Positions 24,701 through 35,072 of a stretch of 64,000 nucleotides of DNA are shown in pieces. Both the position numbers and the translations under genes were made by a program. The notes beneath the pieces were generated by a model. That model worked only from the letters and a program-made list of their open reading frames with translations, had not been told where the DNA came from and searched no databases. This DNA is from Cordilura impudica (Eukaryota; Arthropoda; Insecta; Diptera; Scathophagidae): the NCBI GenBank assembly GCA_963682025.1, contig OY821517.1, forward strand, positions 106,444,972 to 106,508,971, given 5' to 3'. Every line of letters begins with the position of its first letter. Position 1 is the first letter of the stretch.

Positions 24701-25030
24701 TTACAAGTTATATCTACTGAAACTAAACTTCAATATTTCTGACACAAAGCTTCGATGGCAAGTTTCACCGGGTGATATTGCTTCAAGTTCTTCATCACTA
24801 AACGAATCTTGTTTTAAATCTATAATAGATTTTTGTATACACCTTTTTAGCTCTTTTGCACATAAAATTGTTATAACATTGAAAATAAACTTTTCCAACA
24901 TGATTGACAATCTAAAAATAATATCAGGGGCCAAGTCACTACATTCGATATCGAGAAAATCAATTGGAATTTCAGATCTTGGTTTATTATTTTCAGAAGA
25001 CGGAAAAACATCAACCCACGTTTCAGCCAT
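24701..25030 (-). CDS. Unrecognised 109-residue reading frame
   Basis: Uninterrupted ATG-initiated frame of 109 residues, beginning MAETWVDVFPSSENNKPRSE. Its composition is ordinary for a protein (mixed charged and hydrophobic, a DEELEAIS acidic patch), unlike the low-complexity chance frames nearby. It sits in repeat-rich DNA between two inverted MITE copies. A second 93-residue frame follows on the same strand (24342-24623) but looks compositional. I do not recognise a domain. It could be a fragment of a transposon gene or a chance frame; there is no splice or promoter evidence. Confidence 0.25.
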   Translation of the reverse strand: MAETWVDVFPSSENNKPRSEIPIDFLDIECSDLAPDIIFRLSIMLEKFIFNVITILCAKELKRCIQKSIIDLKQDSFSDEELEAISPGETCHRSFVSEILKFSFSRYNL

Positions 25031-25825
25031 AATTCGTTAACTGTGACCGCCATAATTCGTTAACTGTGACAGAGTAAAATTATTCTTACTATTTTATTTA
25101 GGAAAATAAAAACATAATTCGATCGAAAAATTCTAATAACGAATGCGGTGATATCGCTACAGTTTCCTACCGAATTAATATTTGACATGTTGCAATAATT
25201 TTATCGTTCTTTGGCGGCGAACGACGAAATTTTTTTTACAATTTTTCGCTCTTTTTAACAAGTGGATAAAGCTCATTTTGCTACAAATCAATTGTTAGTC
25301 CTATATAATTTTAAAGTCTTACGCCCGTATTCATAATCAAATTCCAGCAGTTGGCTAACTTTTTTTCATACAAATTTTGAAATTTTCATATGAAAAAATC
25401 TTAATCTTCCAATTCAAAATTCATCATCTGATTCTAGTTCAGCTCCGATATTAGCTGCATTTTCAAATACTGTTGCTTTTATTTCAGCAAAATTCATTCC
25501 GTGAACAAACCATAATTATTGGACAGCAATGATAAGTTTGAAAAATTTCTCATCACTTTTTAAGGATATAGCAAATTGTTTTATTTTAGTATACTTATAC
25601 GTAAGTACACCTTTAGTTGCTGGAACACTTCCAAACATTCTAACTAATCTTAGCTCCCATTCTTTATTTTCTGAATGAATATTTATGTTCATTTATCGGT
25701 GGTTTTTGACAGAACACCATTCGTCGAAAGACAAGCCCAATTTTATTTTTCTTCTGTTCTGCTAGTATTTAAAAAAAAAAAATTCTAATCTGGTTACTGT
25801 AATAAAAAAATCATGTGAGTCCGAT

Positions 25826-26187
25826 CACAGGGAAGATGTGTAAACATCTAGTAATTAAAAATTTTTTTATGTCATTTTTTAATATCAAACAGAAAGCGTC
25901 ATCTATTTATCACTTATAGCAAAAACTGTTTCAGCTAATTCAACAACCCTTTGCTGTAAAACGTTAAAAATATCCCAATATAAACGTATATAAGTGATAC
26001 ATAGATGACGCTTTTAAAAAAGTGGCATTAAAAAAACAATGTTATATCATATTTTTTTCACCAATACAATCATAAGTCACACAGCGTTATCTGCTTCAGC
26101 TCACACCGATATGAGTTACGCTGTTTTTGTGATTGTATTGTGAAATAGAAATTTACCCCCCTGCGCGTATAGATGTTTACACATCAA
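25826..26187. mobile_element. MITE-like element with GATGTGTAAACAT ends, copy 2 (inverted)
   Basis: Starts AGATGTGTAAACATCTAGTAATT and ends GCGTATAGATGTTTACACATC. It is oriented opposite to the copy at 23151-23502; shared internal words include CAGCTAATTCAACAACCCT and the CACAAAAACAG / CTGTTTTTGTG segment. An internal inverted pair (AGCGTCATCTAT ... ATAGATGACGCT) is present only here. The two copies bracket about 2.3 kb. Confidence 0.6.
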
Positions 26188-26533
26188 CAACAATTTTTGT
26201 ATATAGTGTTGCTAGATTTCGAAAGCTCGTCTATACGTAACTATTGTATTGCTTTTGGAATATTTTCTGATGTAATAAATACTTTAACCGGTAAACCATC
26301 ATAAGCACACTTTCTCGCTAATACAACCCCAAATGCACGTGTGTCTTCACTTCACTTGGTCGAACGTCATATTGCTTAAGAGTATTATTGTTGTGTATGG
26401 TTTCCATGTGTGTATGGAATCCATTTTATTATCCGTCACTTGCCTTTATTATTTTGTAACAGTATTTGCATTTTGCATAGCCACCTTTTCTTTTAGAAAA
26501 TTATGCCGAACCGAAGATGTGTCGACGTCCTTT

Positions 26534-26955
26534 TGAGTTTGTATGCGTTTATTACATCCACTAATGAGTAGTCTAAAAATGATCCCTGTGACAGCTCTTA
26601 GTCATAGGCCCCATACAGAGCTGCTTCCCGATCTTCACTTAAATCTATCAAAAAACAAATATATTGCACTGATTCTTCTCAAATTTTGTTTGTATATATT
26701 TTTGCGAAATACAAGAGACTTTACCAAATATGATCAGGATCGGTCCATTTTTGGCCCTAGTCCCCATATAGATATAGCATCCGATACGAACTTTTTCATA
26801 TGTGCAGCCAAAAAAATTAATAAAAATCCCACTCAAATTTGGTTTATGCTTATTTTCTATTTCCAGTTAGTTGGGCCTATGAGATAGGGTCTCTAAACGC
26901 ATGGTATAGGGTATCATATAGTTGGTCTCGACCGACTAAAATTTCCTTACTTGTT
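26534..26955 (+). mobile_element. DINE-like repeat, 5'-truncated
   Basis: The 3' 420 bp of the repeat, from the GAGTTTGTATGCGTTTATTAC block to GACCGACTAAAATTTCCTTACTTGTT. Close to the 3737 and 37442 copies. Confidence 0.7.
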
Positions 26956-27146
26956 TTTTATAATTAAATTATTTTATTAAAATAACATAAGATTTCTGCT
27001 GATAGAAACATAAATTTAAATAAAATTCAATTCAAAAAGAAAACAATAATTTATTTATTTACATATTATACTTATAACTATATACAATAAAGTGAGGAAA
27101 GAGCTAAAACAACCTTGATTTTAAGCTCAATGTATTACGCGAAATT

Positions 27147-28496
27147 TTAAATGGAATTGTGAAGGTTGCATTGTTTTAGGTAATTGATTATTATCTTAAT
27201 ATTGTCATTAATATTGTCGAATAGTTGTAAAAAGTCTTCATTCTTTAGAATTGGGTTTCTGAATTTGTTCATATGTGGACAATTAAAAAATAGATGATCT
27301 ATGTTAATTGGGTTGAATTCACAAAAGGGGCATAATTTTGTTAAGTTTTTATTCATAATATATGAGTGGGAGATTTGGGTGTGACCAAGTCTTAAACGTA
27401 TTATTTTAATTTGATCTTTTCTTGGCATGATATTATTATTGCCAATGAATTCCATCTGTAGCGGTTATTAAAAACTACTCCGAGTATCTTGAGACTAGTA
27501 ACCACTTCTATTGCTGAATTATTACTGTGCAGGATGGTAGAGCAATTGTGCTTGAAGAATGTCTGAAATAAAAGCGTTAATATCTACTAGCAGATTCCAG
27601 CCCTTGAAATTCGAACGCAAATTCTAGGAAATTTTATTTTTTCATTAAATAAAGACCCTAAAAGTATGCTAATCAATTATAGCCAATTCACAGATCAACA
27701 CAAAAAACAAACTAATTTTTATTACAAACACATTAACAAATTTAATAAACACACACATAGCATTGTATAATTTTATGTATGTGTTAGTAGCAATTTTAAG
27801 TGCAATTTACTCAAAATAAAGAAAAAAAAATTTAAAATCTGTAAATCTGCAAATCGACTAATAAGATAATACCTTCCAAATAATATATGTTTGGTCAAAA
27901 TCGAGATAAAACGGTAGAACAAAACATCAGTCACAAGAAATCGCCTGGCCTATTAATATTAGAAATGTTTTGGTTTTGGTTTTATTCAGTTTTTTTATTA
28001 TACATAGTCATCTACGTAAGCGATACAATCAAGCTCTTTGTGGAGAGATATTACATGTGAAAGTTTGTTGTAAGCGATTATGAATAATTTAACAGAAATT
28101 GGCGAACCTTGTGGAATACCGTTATATAGGGATGAATTTTTGAGTAACATGAATTGTTTCTAACAATTATTTTTTATTAGTTAAGAAGTTTTTAATATAG
28201 TTATAGATTTTTGGACCTATTTTCCATTCTTCGAGTTGGTTTAGTATAGAATGTAAGCCGATTTTGTCAAAAGCTTTCGCAAAATCAAGTGAAATGATTG
28301 ATAAATGATTTTCATTTTGAAGTGCTTGACTAATTTTAAAATCCAGGTAGAGTACGGAGTCAGAAATCGATTTTCCCTTTATCAAGCCATATTGATGGCT
28401 ATTGATTAGTTTGTTTGTGGTACCAAACCACCATAGTCTGTTGGCTACGATTTTGTCCATAACTTTAGAACAACATGGATTAAGCGAGACAAAGAG
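27147..28496 (-). pseudogene. I-clade LINE relic (RT and C-terminal part), split by a Helitron
   Basis: Reverse transcriptase remnant on the minus strand. 28490-28167 reads CCSKVMDKIVANRLWWF, NKLINSHQYG and SIISLDFAKAFDKIGLHSIL; in the next frame come GIPQGSPIS (about 28120) and the catalytic AYVDDYV (about 28010). Just after that codon the sequence is interrupted by the Helitron at 27587-27963. Coding then resumes with SLKILGVVFNNRYRWNSL (about 27505-27450) and an intact stretch RLRLGHTQISHSYIM...LCPFCEFNPINIDHLFFNCP (27455-27147), the Cys/His block after the RNase H domain of I-type LINEs. Upstream, the RT is cut off at the (AAAAT)n microsatellite. Stops and frameshifts make it dead. Clade assignment is from motif style only. 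Confidence 0.7.
27587..27963 (-). mobile_element. Non-autonomous Helitron, copy 3, inside a LINE
   Basis: Minus-strand 5' end TCTAATATTAATAGGCC and 3' end CTAG|T at 27590-27587, as in copies 1 and 2, with a weakened terminal hairpin (CGAATTTCAAG). It lies within the I-clade RT between the YVDD block and the thumb region. The 5' flanking base is not the usual A, the one departure from canonical structure. Confidence 0.7.
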
Positions 28497-28498
28497 AC

Positions 28499-28958
28499 AT
28501 AAAATAAAATAAAATAAAATAAAATAAAATAAAATAAAATAAAATAAAATAAAATAAAATAAAATAAAATAAAATAAAATAAAATAAAATAAAATAAAAT
28601 AAAATAAAAATAAAATTAAAATAAAATAAAATAAAAATAAAATAAAATAAAATAAAATAAAATAAAATAAAATAAAATAAAATAAAATAAAATAAAATAA
28701 AATACAATAAAATACAATAAAATACAATAAAATAAAATAAAATAAAATAAAATAAAATAAAATAAAATAAAATAAAATAAAATAAAATAAAATAAAATAA
28801 AATAAAATAAAATAAAATAAAATAAAATAAAATAAAATGAAATAAAATAAAATAAAATAAAATAAAATAAAATAAAATAAAATAAATTAAAATAAAATAA
28901 TATATAATAAAATAAAATAAAATAAAATAAAATACAATATAAATGAAATAAAAAAAAA
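28499..28958. repeat. (AAAAT)n microsatellite, about 90 units
   Basis: Nearly pure pentanucleotide array of about 460 bp with only a few variant units (AAAAATAAAATTAAA around 28608-28640, AATAC units around 28704-28725 and 28932, single-base variants near 28838 and 28885-28905). It separates the LINE relic from the Penelope-like element. Its purity implies recent expansion. Confidence 0.95.
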
Positions 28959-28964
28959 ATACTA

Positions 28965-29930
28965 TTTTTATTTGACCTTTGCGTTTAATTAAAAAAAATT
29001 ATTATTTCAAGCTCGAGGTCTGTATTTTAATATATAAAATTATATTTATTTATTTTATTTTCGATATTTCGCCAACCTCCGGTTGGCATCTTCAGAAAAT
29101 CTTAAATTATAAGATATAAACACAAATAGTAAACATTAACAAAAACTGTAATTAATAAACATTAACTTTACACACAATTCATAACAAAAATGAACTTACA
29201 AAAAGCGAGTGACAATAGTCAAAATACCAATGCGTATGGACGAATTAACATTTTATATTGCACTAAATAATCTTATTTTATTTTACTAATTATATGCCTA
29301 TAACTATGAGCACAGTTTTCTGTGTCTGTTTTGTAATTTATTCTCCTTTGTTTTGGTACGTTAATAATGTGTAACATTTCTAATGTAAAGCGTCTCTTGT
29401 AGTTGTTCTCAGTTTGTAAAATTTTAACTTTCTCAAAGTTTGGTTTGTGGTGTTTCTCCGCACAGTGGGCCGCAAGTGCCGTTTTTTGGGTTAAATTATT
29501 TTTAAGATCTGATTTATGTCCTGCTATTCTAGTTTTTAGCTTGTTTTTGGTTGTACCAACATATACCTGATCGCATTTATTGTTATCGTCCCCTTCACAT
29601 TCTATTCTATAAATTAGATTGGATTTGTCTAATTTGTTGACTTTGCTCTTCGTGTTAGAGAAAAGTTGTCGAAGTGTGTTGCCAGCTTTAGGTGCTATTT
29701 TATATCTTTCTTTGTTGTATATTTCAGATTTTACTATTCTTTCAGATATTTTTGGCACGTATGTTAAAGATTTGTATGTTTTTGTGGTTTCTTCTCTTAC
29801 ATTGTTCATCTTGTTATTCGTGTTATTATTTATAAGTTTCGTAATAATGTTATCCGGGAATGAGTTCTTCTTTAAAATGTCTCTTATCTTGTTTTTGTTG
29901 TCCGTATGAAACTGCTTGTCACTAAATTAA
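28965..29930 (-). pseudogene. Penelope-like element, C-terminal GIY-YIG endonuclease and 3' end
   Basis: On the minus strand, coding from about 29925 (DKQFHTDNKNKIRDILKK) through a clean ~178-residue frame to the stop at 29273. The segment SNLIYRIECEG...CDQVYVGTTKNKLKTRIAGH (about 29630-29510) is the GIY-YIG nuclease core of Penelope-like retroelements, followed by AAHCAEKHH and RRFTLEMLHI, where the catalytic Glu is expected. After the stop, the 3' region contains the hairpin GCCAACCGGAGGTTGGC followed by GAAATATCGAAAATAAA (29090-29055), a stem commonly seen near Penelope ends. The reverse transcriptase part is absent (5' truncation). The surviving endonuclease frame is intact, so the insertion is fairly young. 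Class assignment rests on the nuclease motif. Confidence 0.8.
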
Positions 29931-30720
29931 AATTAAAAAAAAAATAAATTAAAATTAAATAAAATAAAATAAATAAATCCTATTTAGATTTTTTTTAAAT
30001 ACAATTTTTTTCCGAATGAATTGAGAGTATATTTGAGCGGCTACCGATACGGATAATCCCAACCGCCAAACTCTAAATATTCTCTCCAAATAAGAAAGCT
30101 TCGGGTGCAAAATCGGATTACACTAATTTATAAATGAATAATAATGTTCCAAAATAGAGCTAAGCGTGGTGATTTTTTTTGTTATTGTTAATTTAGATAT
30201 TACATTGTAGTCTTAAGTTTTCTTTTATTACAATGTTATAAATTCATATAATGTTTAAAAAGGCTCAAAAACTAAAACTTAACTTTAGAATGACAGTGCA
30301 AGCATTTTCGTACTCGTTGTCACATACTACAACTTTAACTGTTTTTAACTGATTCTTAAAATACAATAAGTATTAGAAAACAAAGGCACAAAGTTGAAAT
30401 AAAAAATTAAAAATTTGAAATATTTTGCAAAATATTTTCACATTAGTTTGTTAATAGTATATATGTTCATGTATATGAGACTATCTGCGCAAAATTGGTG
30501 TAACCCAAAACTGTTTAATTAGGATAGAATGGAGTTTTTAAATTTGGTAAATATTTTTTTTAATTTAATTTATTTTGTGAACACTTTTTAATTGTTTTAT
30601 TTTTAATTTCTAAGAAGAACTTCAAAATTTAGAATAGCTGTATATTTTTGTATTTATTAAGATAATATTTTAGGAAAGAATGTGGGTTACACCACTTCTG
30701 CATTTATGATATTTTGGTCC
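29931..30720. other. AT-rich non-coding stretch
   Basis: No gene recognised. The words GGTGTAACCCAAAACTG (about 30500) and GTGGGTTACACCACTTC (about 30680) are an imperfect inverted pair that may bound the relic that follows. Confidence 0.4.
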
Positions 30721-30724
30721 AATT

Positions 30725-31270
30725 TAAGATAATAAACAAGTTACACCATTTTAGGACAAGTTTATTAAGAAATCCATTCAGGTTGTTGTAAAAAGTGTGA
30801 TGAACTGGTGGGATTAAGTGAACTAATTCAAGAAGGTCCATTATCTTTTTAAAGAAAAGGAGAAATCTTCATTGTTAGAATACTTGAAAAAAAAGTGCAA
30901 ATTTATGTAATCTTAGCCACTGAACTTTCAACCACTCCACCCTGGTTTTACTAACCTCAATTTTTCTGTTGGTTATATTTTTTTCCAGTGATTTTGAAGA
31001 GAAAAAAATCACTTGCACTCATTCGTGTTATCTTGAATGGTTCCTTTTTCGAGCCGTTTTAGTTACCTCGAGCCAGTTTTCTGGAACGTATATTTCTTTG
31101 AAGAACTTTTATAATTTTTTCTATTAGACCAAAATCTTGGCCACATGGTAAATATGAATGTCCACTTAGGAAAAACTTACGACCTATTTCTGCAATAGTA
31201 AAGTCCAGGTGAGATAAACATACTGACAGAACGATGACATCTTTATGTTTCGATTCTGTTCCCACATTTG
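30725..31270 (-). pseudogene. Relic of a TE-associated gene (SGHSYLP...DFGLIEK family)
   Basis: Minus-strand frame 31265-31059 reads TIAEIGRKFFLSGHSYLPCG then QDFGLIEKIIKVLQRN. In a shifted frame this is followed by ENWLEVTKTARKRNHSR and MSASDFF, and further on (about 30850-30760) by MDLLELVHLIPPVHHTFYNNL. This order (FLVSGHSY...D.DFG.IEK, then PE.W..V...AR, then a C-terminal DLL.LV..IPP.H..FY) is typical of an uncharacterised protein family repeatedly seen near transposons in arthropod genomes. I do not know its enzymatic class. The frame is broken; the N-terminal portion is missing. Confidence 0.5.
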
Positions 31271-31306
31271 TAAAAATACATGAGTACTTGTTTTAGTGGT
31301 CACAAA

Positions 31307-31312
<6 letters not shown>

Positions 31313-31345
<33 letters not shown>
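31313..31345. repeat. (TA)n microsatellite
   Basis: Uninterrupted alternating TA of about 32 bp. Confidence 0.95.
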
Positions 31346-31348
<3 letters not shown>

Positions 31349-32128
31349 GTCCTATGGTTCCTATGAGGAACAAAGGGTCGCAGAAAACAACTTACATTAG
31401 ATCATTTTAAAAGTAGATTAAATTTTTTCTAGTTTGTGTTATAGGTTGCCTTGGCTAAATTTGTGCATAAAACTCTTATTAAATCGAAACAAAATTTAAG
31501 TTTGTGCATATTCTTATATTATATAATCCTTGTTATAATACAAATAATATGCCCATTAGGTTGGCCCTTAATAAAAAAAAGTATTCAAATTCTCGGTCGC
31601 ACCCCATAGAAATATGCAAATAGCAAAAAAACTGAGAAATTCAAAGTTTTGGGCCAATCAAAAAACATTTAGAGGTGGCTCAACGCGATTGAAAATTTCA
31701 AGTGTGTTTATATGGGAATATATGACTTTTTTTTCGTATTTTACGAAAATTTCGTTCTATAGTTTAATTGTTACATAGTTCGGGATCAGTATTAATTATC
31801 TCTTCAAAAAGCTATAGAACTTCAAAATTTAATAAAAACTCGCCAAGAAATAGCAAATGCCCCAGTCCACTTTTGTGCCAAAAAAAACTAGGTCATGAAA
31901 TTTGACGGCATTTTTTTCAACTTTGAGAAATTGATTTAAACCATATTTTTTTTTGGCCTCTATACTTATAAGTACTCAAATATGAAGTATTGTTTTATTA
32001 CCACGTTGTTAACCTATTTCGCATTGAGACCGAAAATGGGAAATGTTTTTGATGAAATTTTGAAAACTCCTTTTTCAAGTTTTAGAAAATTTTCTTAAAC
32101 AAAATTTAAAAAAAATGGATCTGGCACT

Positions 32129-33720
32129 TTAACCCTTCGGTTAGCGAGAAGGTCCCTGGGGACCTTTTTCATTTTCAAACTGAAATTACTCCTATTTCGG
32201 CCAGGACAAGGTACCCCAAAAGTTACCCTGTTTTCCAAGAGAATTTTGTCAAAAATCGTTTAAAAGAAAATTCAAGGTGATACGCCCAATAGTTTAGTTT
32301 TTATTGGGGTTTAAAGGTGAGTAGTACGGGAACGCATGACAAGGTCCGTAGGGACCTTGTACTGAAATTACAAGAAATCATTAAGACATAAACTTAATTT
32401 TGGTTTCTTTTTAGCTGTTACAGCAGCTTACACTCCGCATGATTCACTGACAGTTGATGAGCAGTTATTCCCATACAGAGGCCGTACCCGCTTCACACAA
32501 TATATTCCGTCGAAGCCAGCCAAGTATGGTATAAAGGTATGGTGGTTGAGTGACTCAAAATCATTCTATCCTGTCAAAGGAATGATTTATTCCGGTAAAT
32601 TGCCTGACCAGGAGCGTGAAATAAATCAAGGGCAGAACTTGCGGATAAATATTTGGATTCTGGCCGCACAATTTATGCTGACAATTTCTTCTGTACATTG
32701 AACTTGGCGCGCATTTTGATGAGAAAGAAAACTGCATATGTTAGAACAGTACGCTCTAACAAAACATTTGTGCCACGGGAGTTACATACAAATCGTACGC
32801 GGCCAATCAACAGCACATTGTTTGGGTTCAACGAAGGCGATATAGCACTATGCTCATATGTGCCCAGGAAGAATAAATCAGTAATTTTGCTATCTACACA
32901 ACATTACACTTGCGATGTGAACATGGAAACTGAAAAGAAGAAGCCCTTAGCCATTCTTGATTACAATGCCAACAAATCCGGTGTTGATACTATGGACCAG
33001 ACGCTGGCCGCTTGCCATGTTTTACAATATGCTCGACATCGCTGCATTAGATGCATTCATAATATTCAACGAGATGAAGCCAGTGAAGAGAAGTGACAGA
33101 CGGCGCTCATTCCTCCTTATGCTTACTAAGCAATTGGCATTACCCAACATTGAAGAACTTTCCCTGAATACTCGCATAACTGCATATCCAAGGATACGGA
33201 ATGCAATGGAGGAATTTGATGTCAAGGTAAGAATTAAGAATTCTAAAGGTCAAAAGCAGAATGATTATATATATTTTTTCATTTTAGATAGTACCAAGAC
33301 CAACAGAAGCAGCTGCACTGTCGTTTGCGCTAAGGACAAACAGGCCATCATGTCGACTATGCCGTTCAGAATACGGTCGTCAACGCAAAACAAGGGCCTA
33401 TTGCTGTTCCTGCAACAATGCAGTTTGTGCAGAGCATTCAAGATTAATGCACATGCACTCAAAATGAGGAACAACCATCGCAACAATAGTTTTTTTAAGT
33501 TTTATTCATTGTAAAATTCATAAAAATTAATTATGTTAGTATAAAAAAAAAAAAATATTTTAATTTATTTATCAACACTTTAATTAATAAACAATAATAA
33601 AATAAAACAAAAATTTTAAAATGTCTTTTTCATAGAATATGTCATATCAACAAAAATAGGTCCCTACGGACCTTGTCATGCGTTTAAGGGTACCAGAAGT
33701 GTTGCTAGACGGAGAGTTAA
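32129..33720 (+). mobile_element. piggyBac-like element
   Basis: Bounded by TTAA at 32129-32132 and 33717-33720. Ends CCCTTCGGTTAGCGA and, in reverse complement, CTCTCCGTCTAGCAA are imperfect inverted repeats. Sub-terminal GGTCCCTGGGGACC and GGTCCGTAGGGACC palindromes recur near both ends. It lies in the left arm of palindrome A, whose symmetry is restored if it is removed. Confidence 0.85.
32429..33467 (+). pseudogene. piggyBac-type transposase, N-terminally deleted, with intron
   Basis: Coding starts abruptly at about YTPHDSLTVDEQLFPYRGR (first catalytic Asp in VDE). It continues YIPSKPAKYGIKVWWL, GRTIYADNFFCTLNLARILM (second Asp), DYNANKSGVDTMDQ (third Asp), MLDIAALDAFIIFNEM and a C-terminal cysteine-rich module CRLCRSEYG...YCCSCNNAVCAEHS, stop at 33465-33467. 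A 61-nt intron with GTAAGA and TTTTAG (33227-33287) sits just before the Cys-rich module and preserves frame. Frameshifts near 32636 and 33015, plus loss of the N-terminal half, inactivate it. The three-Asp layout and zinc-binding tail are those of the piggyBac DDE family. Confidence 0.85.
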
Positions 33721-33910
33721 TGTTTTGTTAAATAGATGTTACAGATTAACTGTGTGCATTTTTATACAAATCCCTATTCCAGAATATTTTTGACAAGGAT
33801 TTTATTTTTGCGGATTTTGAGAAAAATTATATTCATCACTTTTCTACTTTTAAATGTTATGTTTTATCTTAATATCCTAGTGTTTCGGAAAAAAAAATAA
33901 TGTGACCGCA

Positions 33911-35072
33911 TTAACCCTTTTGGAATTGGGGTCACATATGACCCCAAGCTAATAAAAGACAGTTTATTCAAAAAACCCAAGTATTTTGTAAGTGCTGTTG
34001 AATTTTTAGATGCGACGCTCAAAATATAATAACCAAATGTGTAGAACTTCCACTCCTAAAATTTGGAATAAATCCGAGAACGTTAACCCATTATTTGCCA
34101 AGGCCAGCTTAGGATGTTAAGATATTTTTAAATAAAGATTACTGATTACTTTTTCTATTAAACTCGAAACCACTATTTAGAATTTAAGAAAAGTAATCGA
34201 ATAATTTTTATTTATTTAACCCTTCAGTGCTCCTGGGATCAAAATAATCCATTGTGATATAACTTTGGTGCAATTATCTGCTTATTGCTCGCGAATATAA
34301 ATTAAAACAACTTTTAACCAATTTTGTTATAAAATTATTTTATGTATAAAAACCATTTATATTTTTCTAAATAAAATAAGAAGATCAACAAATGACCCAA
34401 AGCTAATAAAAAACAATTTATTCAAAAGAATATGAAATATAAAATTAATTATATTTATTTTGGTGTATTTAAGGATGATTTAGTATGCGATTCAAATTGT
34501 TTTCTGTAATCTCTTACGACTTGGAATAAGTATTGCTTTCATTCTTTGTTAATATGTTAGTATACTCTTCAATCAATTTAATACCGCGTTCTGCTCTATC
34601 ATTTAAATATTTTATTTTTGAAACAATATCACTTCAAATGGTCCGTTTTTATAAGTTTCAGTATCATTCCAGTACAGAGGATCTTCGAGCTATAAGCAGA
34701 TAATTGCAGCAAAGATATATCACAATGGATTATTTTGATCCCAGGAGCACTAAAGGGTTAAATAAATAAAAATTAACTGAATTATTTTTTTTAAATTCTA
34801 AATAGTGGTTTCATCGAGTCTACTGGAAAAACTCGTTTTTGGTAATTTTTATTTAAAAATATCTTAAAATCCAAAGCTGGCGTTGGCAAATAATGGATTA
34901 ACGTTCTCGGATTTATCCCAAATTTTGGGACCGAAAGTTCTACACTTTTGGTTATTATATTTTGAGTGCCGCATCTAAAAATTCAACAGCACTTACAAAA
35001 TACTTGTATTTTTGAATAAATTGTCTTTTATTAGGTTGGGGTCATATGTGACCCCAATTCCAAAAGGGTTAA
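33911..35072. mobile_element. TTAA-flanked palindromic element B
   Basis: TTAA at 33911-33914 and 35069-35072. Ends CCCTTTTGGAATTGGGGTCA are perfect inverted repeats continuing into ~300-bp arms (33915-34215 and 34762-35068). Centre occupied by element C. The TTAA duplication and CCCTT start are piggyBac-like. No coding sequence in the arms. Confidence 0.75.
34216..34761. mobile_element. TTAA-flanked element C at the centre of B
   Basis: TTAA at 34216-34219 and 34758-34761; ends CCCTTCAGTGCTCCTGGGAT...AATAATCC and CCCTTTAGTGCTCCTGGGAT, inverted arms of ~70 bp. Without C the flanks close to a continuous palindrome (TTTTTATTTATTTAAATAAATAAAAA, centred on TTAA). In its core the minus strand (about 34610-34540) reads NDRAERGIKLIEEYTN, recalling an uncharacterised transposon-linked family (xxD.AERG..LI..Y); this coding relic is tentative. 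Confidence 0.75.

Noticed and set aside
28167..28727. Long Phe/Tyr/Ile-rich frames across the microsatellite
   Set aside because: Pure translation of the (AAAAT)n array; only the part downstream of 28496 on the minus strand is LINE coding.
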